Source of the DNA: Asterias rubens
Taxonomy: Eukaryota; Echinodermata; Asteroidea; Forcipulatida; Asteriidae
DNA: 64,000 bases
Reading direction: 5' to 3'
NCBI RefSeq assembly: GCF_902459465.1
Contig: NC_047077.1
Location: 3,782,001-3,846,000 of the forward strand
In this document: positions 57,190 to 64,000 of the stretch, piece after piece
Position numbering within the stretch: position 1 is the first letter of the stretch
How the letters are laid out: each line of letters begins with the position of its first letter
The notes under the pieces: model-generated
Told to the model about the DNA's origin: nothing
Databases searched by the model: none
The model's input: only the letters and a program-made list of their open reading frames with translations
Made by a program: the position numbers and the translations under genes

Positions 57190-57640
57190 CTAGTCCTACA
57201 TAGAATTAGATTATTATAGAATAACCAGCTTGCCCCTAGCCCTGGCGGCCTTACACTTTCGTATTGTACTAAAGTGACGTCCTGGGGCGGAAAATTTTCA
57301 CAGCTTCATAACTCAAATCTTACCTGCAACAAGCCACTAATCTCACGAGATTCACACTCCATGGCAGCATATATTTTTCTGCGGTGGGTTTTGATCGTCA
57401 TATATTCTTCACAAATCCGTCATTTTCATGAAATAATCTAGCTCCCAACGTTTGCGGGTTAATGCTGTGCAGACAAGATAATGTTGACCAATAATTCATG
57501 CATCTTGCATCATGCGTCTTGCATCAAGCTTCTTACACGCGAATGTGTACGCGTACGCACGGCAACAGACAACACTGAGAAAACGATCAAAACAGGAATT
57601 TTTTAACGGGCATTATTTCACGAAAGTGACGGATTTGTGA
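57190..57640 (-). repeat. Inverse copy of the repeat at 17022-17285
   Basis: It contains the inverse of GGCCGCCAGGGCTAG, 'GGGGCGGAAAATTTTC', CACTCCATGGCAGCATA and CTGCGGTGGGTTTTG. The copy is longer than the one at 17022. Confidence 0.65.
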
Positions 57641-58438
57641 GGAATATATGAGGACCAAAAACCATCGCATTAAAAAATCACGACAAAAATTCTATGAACA
57701 CTTGTGAGCTTGATCCTCAGCAGAATCCTTTCATAACAGTAACACTCAAAACACAGCTGAGGAAATAATTTGGAAAATAATAAGAAAAAGGACTACAAGA
57801 GCTAAACAAATGGTCAGTCTCAAAACCAGGTCATCAACCACAAAGATCAAGAGTGTTACAAACTGAAACAATGAAGAAAATGCTGGGCTTGTTTGGTAAA
57901 GAAAAGTTTGTTTTTTATTATGGATTGGAAACTTGGGGGGAAAAGGCATGGCAATTAGTTTGATGGTTTCCTGTTCATTTTAATTATAATTTAGTTGCAT
58001 TTTGTGCCCTTTGATACCCTTTGGTACAATGTTTATTTAGGTGGCGGTTGGTAAAAGGTGGTGGGTTACACCCAACTGGCATCAACTGGTTGAAACCCTC
58101 CATTCTACTAACTGATGGTCGCACAGACTGGAGGGTTAGCAGACAACTGGGGCAACATATCACCTTATGTCATGTATGTGCAGTTTAGATCAGTTTTGTC
58201 AGACTAGTGACCGGATTTAGTTTCCTAAGCTTTCATGCTTTTATGCTCACAGTTGGGATTAAGTTCCAGAATACTTTCGGGAATATCGCCACAATGAAAC
58301 CATGAGTTTTGAAACCATGAATACTTTTCTCTTTTAAGAAATGTGGCTTTCATTCACTGTGAAATGGCCAATCTGCCATGGCTTGTTGGAATCTGGGGCT
58401 TACCTCTCATGCCAAATACAGGGTGCGATCGATTACAT

Positions 58439-58673
58439 GTAGCTTCCCTGTGTTGACCCTGCGGTGCTCATTTGGGTGAGCTCTTGACAAGGGCTAATTG
58501 AACGATAACTCGCACTCTTGTTGTGACTTCATGCACCTCGGGCCAGCCCCAAGTGACCCACACCAAAAGCAGGGCACTTGGGGCTGACGCCGGTGAGCCC
58601 TTGGAATGACGTTAAAGCTATTCGAACGTACCGGGGGCAGATCAGGGTCGACCCGGGGAAGCTAATTCAACGC
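58439..58673. repeat. Second copy of the 27563-27803 inverted-repeat element
   Basis: AGCTTCCCTGTGTTGACCCT and AGGGTCGACCCGGGGAAGCT as ends; the interior GGGCCAGCCCCAAGTGACCC and GCACTTGGGGCTGACGC matches the first copy closely. Confidence 0.87.
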
Positions 58674-59048
58674 ACCCACAGTTGATCTCTCACGATGATC
58701 TTGATTGATCTACAATTCATGACTGTCTAACAATAGGACAAGGTCTTAAATTGAGGACTAAACAATAAGGAAGAATTCTGAGCAAAAATTCTAGTACCAA
58801 TCTGTTAATATGGGGCAAATGAGTCATAACACAGATTCAATAGTGTACACCTTGTTTACATGCTATTGTCTGAGCATGTTTACACACTGCCAAAAGCAGC
58901 CCCTGGCCATGTTTTAAACCAGGTAAAGTTAATCCAACTCTTTTTTGTGTCCATACACAATATTTTGCTTGTACAATTTATGCGTTTGTAAATTATAAAC
59001 ATTTCCCTGTGTTAAGTAGTTACCTTTTCTTGTATGAATAAAGGTTAA

Positions 59049-59429
59049 AGGCAGTGGAAACTATAGGTTTTACACAAAATAGTTGTTAGCATAAAACCTT
59101 ACTTGGTAACGAGTAATGGGAAGAGGTGGATAGTATAAAAAATTGTGAGAAACGGCTCCCTTTGAAGTAATGTAGTTTTCGAGAAAGAAGTAATTTTCCA
59201 CGAATTTAATTTCGAGACCTCAGAATTAGATTTTGATGTATCGAAATCAAGCATCTGAAAGCACACAACTTCGTGTGCAGGGGTGTTTTTTCTTTCAGTA
59301 TTATCTCGCAACTTCGATGAACAACTGAGCTCAGATTTTCACAGGTTTGTTATTTTATGCATGTTGAGATACACCAAGTGAGAAGACTCAGGGTATTGGA
59401 CAATTACCAATAGTGCCCAGTGTCTTTAA
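59049..59429 (+). mobile_element. TTAA MITE upstream of ABT1
   Basis: TTAA at 59045-59048 and 59426-59429. It starts AGGCAGTGGAAACTATAGG and ends CCAATAGTGCCCAGTGTCT. It lies about 130 bp upstream of the ABT1 start codon, so it may overlap the promoter or 5' UTR. Confidence 0.88.
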
Positions 59430-59558
59430 GGAGAGTTATAACTTAAAACCTTTGAAAATGAATTTTTTTGAATAACATTGACTTGTCTGCTTTGTCTTTG
59501 AAGAAGCTGTGCCCAACCAACTGGACCTTGATAGTATACATGTAATACTCCAAGCAAG

Positions 59559-61383
59559 ATGGCAACAATAGCATCAGAAGCACCACCTTCACAGGTTGAT
59601 ACACCTGCATCAAGCCATGAAAGTCAACTCATTACCGCACCCAAAACCAAGAAGAAAAGTCAGGAAACCCAACCTGGGATAGTTTATCTCAGCAGGATAC
59701 CAACGTTTATGAAGCCTAGACGTATCCAGCAGATATTTGGTCAACATGGAGAGATAGGAAGAACGTTTATGCAGCCAGAAGGTATACCAATATTCAGATA
59801 TCAAATAATAAACAATATAAGGGAAACTGACTGGTACTAGGAGACAGCCATCATGGCTAGTAGCTCAGTTTGTAGAGCGCCGGCACATTGATCCGGAGTT
59901 CATTGCTTCAATTCCCGCTCCATTAAACTTGTCTTTGTTAATTCCATATTATTTAAAATTTACCCTGTCAGTTTCCCTCGTTGTTTATCATTTGATATTT
60001 TAAATAAATGGTTGCATCCCCTTGAAGTGATACAGTATACAATTGTTGCATGCTGTGACTGGGGTCCATGGCGTTTTGTACACCCGAGGGGGAAAATGTC
60101 ACCTAAGGCGAAGCCGAGCGTGCCATTTGCCATCGAGGGTGTACAAAACCCATGGACCCCATCACAGCGTGCAACAATTGTTTTGTTATACCTTGGTAAC
60201 ATTGTTATTCCTCTTCTCAAAGTTCTGTTGTCATCTTCAAACATTATTAATGCATTATTAATGCGGAGCAATGCATAGTTTAATCATGGTTTAATAAGCA
60301 GACGAACAGTTCAAATTAGAAACAATTCTTCACCTGTTCCCTCGAACCCGCGTGTGTTTCGTACAGCGCTGGAAATCGACCAATGGTGGGAACGATCAAG
60401 GTGATGTACACCGGTGTACATCACTTTTCGCTGGAAATCGACCGACGGTGGGAACGATCAAGGTGATGTACACCGGTGTACATCACTTTTCGCTGGAAAT
60501 CGACCGACGGTGGGAACGATCAAGGTGATGTACACCGGTGTACATCACTTTTCATGTTACCCGGCGTGCTGTGCATTACGCGTAGCGTGCATCTTTAGCC
60601 ATGATACATGCGTTTTTGTTGCACGGCACGTGATTGGTATTTGACCAATCAAACTTCACAATTTGTACAGAGGTATAACAATGGCTGTTGCTTTCCAGAC
60701 TGCATCATTAATGACATGTACAGGATATTGCTACTGACTGGCACCCCATACAAAAAGGTTGACAAAATAGAGCGCAGAATAAGAAAGTCTGTTTGCACTG
60801 ATGAAACAATGCACCAGGCATTGGGCATGGTCTTACAGTACCCTTGTTTAGGTTTCAACAAAATGTTATTTTTTATTTTGCTCTCTTTTCAGATAAAAAT
60901 AGTCGACAAGCTCGTAAGAAGAAAGGTGGAAGCAAGACGGTTTTATTTTGTGAGGGATGGGTGGAGTACAAGGATAAGAAGATTGCAAAGAGAGTTGCAT
61001 TGACACTCAATAATACTAGAGTCAGTGGAAAGAAGAGAAGTCGCTACTATGATGATCTATGGAGTCTGAAATATTTACATCGATTTCAGTGGGCACATTT
61101 AGCTGGACAACTGGAATATGAACGACAGGTCCAGAAACAAAGAGTACGTGCTGAAGTTGTGCAGGTTAAAAAGGAAACAAATTTATACTTGAAAAATGTT
61201 GAGAAAAGCACTTGGTTAGACAGAATGGAAAAGAAGAAAAAGAAACAAGGACAAGAATGGACTCATAGATTACATGAGTACAAGCAGCGGACTAGTCGTG
61301 ATCGTCAATCTACCTTACATGTACAACGATCAGGCAAAGTCTCTTCAAGTCTTCTGGGCAAGATATTCGCCAGCAAAGAATAA
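59559..61383 (+). CDS. ABT1: Activator of basal transcription 1 (ESF2-like ribosome biogenesis factor)
   Basis: Two exons, 59559-59781 and 60893-61383, join in phase 1 to give 237 aa (human ABT1 about 272). The family is an RRM-containing nucleolar protein; yeast Esf2 acts in early 18S rRNA processing, and mammalian ABT1 also binds TBP. Visible features are an N-terminal Ser/Thr/Lys-rich tail, the RRM start GIVYLSRIPTFMKPRRIQQI (40-59) with GEIGRTFMQPED, then EGWVEYKDKKIAKRVALTLN (RNP-like strand and helix), YYDDLWSLKYLHRFQWAHL (the most conserved ABT1 block), and a long basic helical tail ending SSSLLGKIFASKE. The intron carries a tRNA-derived SINE, a hairpin element and a 62-bp triplication. 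The ATG at 59559 has ACGATGG-like context (CAAGATGG), a strong start. Confidence 0.94.
59857..59940 (+). repeat. tRNA-derived SINE in the ABT1 intron
   Basis: TAGCTCAGTTTGTAGAGCGC (A box) and GCTTCAATTCCC (B-box-like), same family as the head at 4776-4280, here without a MITE and with TTGATCC where the other has the TTAA target. Confidence 0.75.
60039..60182. repeat. Complete hairpin element in the ABT1 intron
   Basis: CAATTGTTGCATGCTGTGAC..GGGGTCCATGG..TTTTGTACACCC is the inverse of the right half ending CACAGCGTGCAACAATTG. A half copy is at 35630-35735. Confidence 0.87.
60367..60552. repeat. 62-bp tandem triplication with an embedded perfect palindrome
   Basis: Three units start CGCTGGAAATCGACC at 60367, 60429 and 60491; the last two are identical and the first differs at two bases. 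Each holds a perfect 24-bp palindrome centred on ACACCGGTGT (60401-60424, 60463-60486, 60525-60548). Confidence 0.93.
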
Positions 61384-61801
61384 GAACATTTCCAAGGTTT
61401 TTAGCATTTATGTAATACTCTATCTTAATGTGTGTATGTGTGATGTAACAGGCAACGCTACAAACCACACCTTTGCTAATGCAATCGCGAAGCAAACTTC
61501 AAACTATACACAATTCACATTGTGCTGCAGAGTCAAAATTTTTGGAACATGTTGCGTTTTAATTATTACGTAAAAATAGAGAGGATATGTATATGTTTAA
61601 ATCACTTCAAAAAAAATTCTTGAACAAGAACAAGATTTAAGATGTCACATTCAATCACCATACTTTAAGCTGCACAATGGAATGTCAGATTGTGGTAACA
61701 AAAACCTCTCTTGGCAAATCCGCCCATGGCACACAATGGACATTTTTCAATTGTCTTCATTTCTTTGACTTTGAAGTTTTTCTTGTCACTACATGTTTTA
61801 A

Positions 61802-62172
61802 CGGCATTGGCAATATTGTTAAGTACTCAACCAAAATTGTTGCCATAAAAACTTACTTGGTAACGAGCAATGGAGAGCTGTTGATACTGAAAACATTGTG
61901 AGAAACGGCTCCCTCTGAAGTAACGTAGTTTTTTTAGAAAGAGGTAATTTCTCACCAAAATAATCGAATTAAATTCGAGACCTCAGCTGAGGTCTCGAAT
62001 TCAAGCAGCTGAAAGCACACAACTTGCGCGACAAGGGCGTTTTTTCTTTCATTATTATCTCGCAACTTTGACGACCAATTGGGTACAAATTTTCAAAGGT
62101 TTATTTTGTGTATACATATGTTGAGATACACCAAGTGAGAAGACTGATCTTTAACAATTACCAATAGTGTCC
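61802..62172 (+). mobile_element. TTAA MITE, diverged, right end broken
   Basis: The left end is weak (ACGGCATTGGCAATATTGTT); the central TTCGAGACCTCAGCTGAGGTCTCGAA palindrome is strong (given here in two parts: TTCGAGACCTCAG and CTGAGGTCTCGAA); the right side stops at CCAATAGTGTCC. Confidence 0.75.
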
Positions 62173-62435
62173 TACACAGACACATTGTCGTCGCTATGAC
62201 AATGTGTTTGTAGGCCATGTCTGAGTAGCAAGTGATTGTTGGTGGTTTCCAAGCATTCCTAGAATGAAGAGTTTGTTGCAATGTAAACTGCACTGATTGA
62301 TAACACTTTCTGAATGGGGTTGCAAAATTGTTAGTTTGCCTGAACAGATTTCCCTGTGTGACACAACTGTAAGACATGTATGAGAGTGTTGAAATTCCAT
62401 CAGGTAGTTTGCCGGGATGCACCTTATCTCATTAA

Positions 62436-62462
62436 AACCCTAACCCCTTAACCCTAACCCCC
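62436..62462. repeat. Interstitial telomere-like repeats
   Basis: Four CCCTAA-related units (AACCCTAACCCC, TTAACCCTAACCCCC). They are short and imperfect, so this is probably a chance or repair-derived tract. Confidence 0.6.
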
Positions 62463-62847
62463 TGACTGTTTTTGCTAAAAAAACATACCTAATCCGCCAA
62501 AATCAATCAAATGAGAGACAGTAAATATGCAACTGTACTGAATCCGCCATAATCAACCAAGCTGACTCCATCAAGATCAACCAACTGAAAGAATTGTGAT
62601 TGAATTAGGCTCGTTTTTTTGGTGGCTTAGTCACAATGAATTTATTCTGTTCGCACTACCGTTACAGGAATATCACTGTTGCATCACTGCCTCTTTTTTT
62701 TAAATGCTTTTGTTGGGTTTTTCCCGAAATGCACTGCCATTGCAGGAATATCCACTGATATTTTTTGGTTTTGTTTTTTTGACACAAAATGAGAGGAAAA
62801 AATTAATTGTGCGGGGAGTCCTAAGATGTCTCGGTCAGTAATCTCGT

Positions 62848-64000
62848 CTACTCATTGTTGTAGGTGGTGCTGGTGGTGTTCCCTGCGTCTTTGCTGCTTT
62901 CAAGAGAGTGGTACTTGATAAAGCACGGTCCAGCACACAGGTAGACCCCACACGCTTGACACCCTCGTCTCGCCGTCTTGGTTCTTCTTGACTTGGTCAC
63001 TCCGTTGTGCAGTCTGCACCATCGACACCAATGTGCGTAGCGACCTGGCATCCTAGTAGATGTGTGTCCAAGGGCGTTCTTGGCTTTCACCCTCTTGGAA
63101 CCATATAACTGGACCTTAGCTCTGCCTTGGGCATACCCGTCGATCAGCTCTGTTGCAACATCCAAGATGAACTTGGAGTGGGTGGGGGCACTTTCATCTT
63201 CATCGGAGCTTTCCAGACTGTTGCTTGCTGTGGTGTTTGCGGTAGCATATCCACGCGTTCACTCTTGCTATGTCGATAAGGAAGTAGAGGATTTTTGTCC
63301 ACCACAGCTGGGACTTTCTCGAGCAGGAATAATACGATCGGAGCTGATCCCCACGATCAACCCCTCCCATGTAGCGTGTGTAGTCGATTGCCTGTGGAGG
63401 TGCAGAGATGGTCTTCTTCTCGAGGCGTCCAGTGCCATCATCTGCGATCTTTCGCTGCACGGAGTGCTCCTGAGGGTCTCTCCACCCTTGATGTGCTGAA
63501 GATAGAAGCAGCATCACTCTGCTGTCCTTCCAAGCAGCAACAGTCAGCTGACCGTTCTGGCGTGTCGAGAAGGAGCCCCGAGGGTTGCTGCTCGTCCTCT
63601 TCACCCTCTCACTGTTAAAATCTTTGGGAAGGCCTTTGCTATTGCCTTTGATGGCTCCGGTCAGGTACATCTTTTTGCTGAGAAGATGTCGTGCCAAGGG
63701 GATTGAAGTGTATAACTTGTCAGTGTACAAGTGGTGGTATGCGTTTAGATGAAATTGTGCCGTGTCCATTGTGATGTCCAACATCTTCGCAGGCTTTTGA
63801 CCGTGAGGGTGGACGATGAAGTTTAGAATGAACCCTGTAGCTGATTCGGCGATGGCGTAAACTTTGAAGCCGGCACGAATTGGCTTCAGGGGCATGAAAA
63901 ACTTGCGGACACTAGCCTTGAATCCCTTGTACCGGATCATTGCCTCGTCTATGGTCAGCTCCCGATCCGGCACGTACTTCCTCAGGCACTGTTTGCGGAC
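62848..64000 (-). mobile_element. piggyBac-type transposase, frameshifted and cut by the window edge
   Basis: On the minus strand the frame enters at 64000 and runs to TGA at 63200-63202; the reading then continues in another frame to 62848. It matches the DDE_Tnp_1_7 (PGBD) family. The three catalytic Asp are visible in ELTIDEAMIRYKG, LYTDKLYTSIPLA and YMGGVDRGDQ. Supporting blocks are SYYSCSRKSQLWWTKILYFL and, in the second frame, LIDGYAQGRAKVQLYG and a C-terminal Cys/His domain (CRWCRLHNGVTKSRRTK..CQACGVYLCAGPCFIKYH), as in many piggyBac proteins. The shift falls in a Ser/Gln-rich linker (HHSKQQ versus TTASNSLESSDEDE) around 63205-63240, so a one-base indel separates catalytic core and zinc-binding tail. 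No terminal inverted repeats were recognised in the window. Confidence 0.88.

Larger units (their letters stand above)
61384..62847. other. Flank between ABT1 and the piggyBac transposase
   Basis: It holds a diverged TTAA MITE (61802-62172) and a short telomere-like tract (62436-62462). No other gene was seen. Open frames at 62093-62422 overlap the MITE end and unique sequence without motifs. Confidence 0.5.

Noticed and set aside
61274-61573. Plus-strand frame overlapping the end of ABT1
   Set aside because: It is an out-of-frame shadow of ABT1 exon 2 continuing into 3' UTR.
62436-62462. A telomere or chromosome end
   Set aside because: Only a few imperfect CCCTAA-like units, with genes and repeats continuing on both sides.
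63062-63618. Plus-strand frames over the transposase
   Set aside because: They are antisense shadows of the piggyBac coding sequence.

Overview
The window is animal nuclear DNA. Its genes have many short exons with GT-AG introns, it is packed with short dispersed repeats, and I see no bacterial-type operons. The proteins are metazoan orthologues (Ku80, mitochondrial folate carrier, ABT1). An EGF/HYR receptor tyrosine kinase, CR1-like and piggyBac elements and several tRNA-derived SINEs point to a marine deuterostome invertebrate, most likely an echinoderm. That assignment is inference; I cannot name the species.

Layout. (1) 92-7859, + strand: the 3' part of an EGF-HYR-transmembrane-tyrosine-kinase receptor gene in 11 exons. 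Its kinase domain has lost the catalytic Lys, the HRD Asp and the DFG Asp, so it reads as a pseudokinase; the transmembrane exon also carries a one-base frameshift. (2) 7860-17826: repeat-rich intergenic DNA that hides two RNA genes, a tRNA-Ser(CGA) at 11880 and a full-length 7SL (SRP) RNA at 12033-12330. (3) 17827-27963, - strand: a complete 7-exon SLC25A32 (mitochondrial folate/FAD carrier), 301 aa, with a degenerate non-LTR element and many MITEs in its introns. (4) 29724-50810, + strand: a complete 20-exon XRCC5 (Ku80), 731 aa, head to head with SLC25A32 across about 1.8 kb. Its first intron carries a 16-bp minisatellite and an antisense CR1/L2-like reverse transcriptase. (5) 50811-59558: Ku80 3' flank and hairpin-type repeats with one doubtful coding exon. 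(6) 59559-61383, + strand: a two-exon ABT1 (ESF2-like ribosome biogenesis factor). (7) 62848 to the right edge, - strand: a piggyBac-type transposase, frameshifted near its C-terminus.

The dominant repeat is a non-autonomous MITE of about 320-380 bp in roughly 18 whole or partial copies. It has TTAA target sites and AGGCAGTGGACACTATTGG ends. One copy sits inside a tRNA-derived SINE, so the pre-insertion site can be read directly and a TTAA duplication confirmed. The single-copy genes are unrelated housekeeping functions (DNA end joining, mitochondrial folate import, ribosome biogenesis, SRP RNA); I see no sign that they work as one system. The most unusual items are the pseudokinase receptor, the hidden tRNA-7SL pair, the triplicated splice donor in SLC25A32, and the minisatellite that has expanded inside a MITE.
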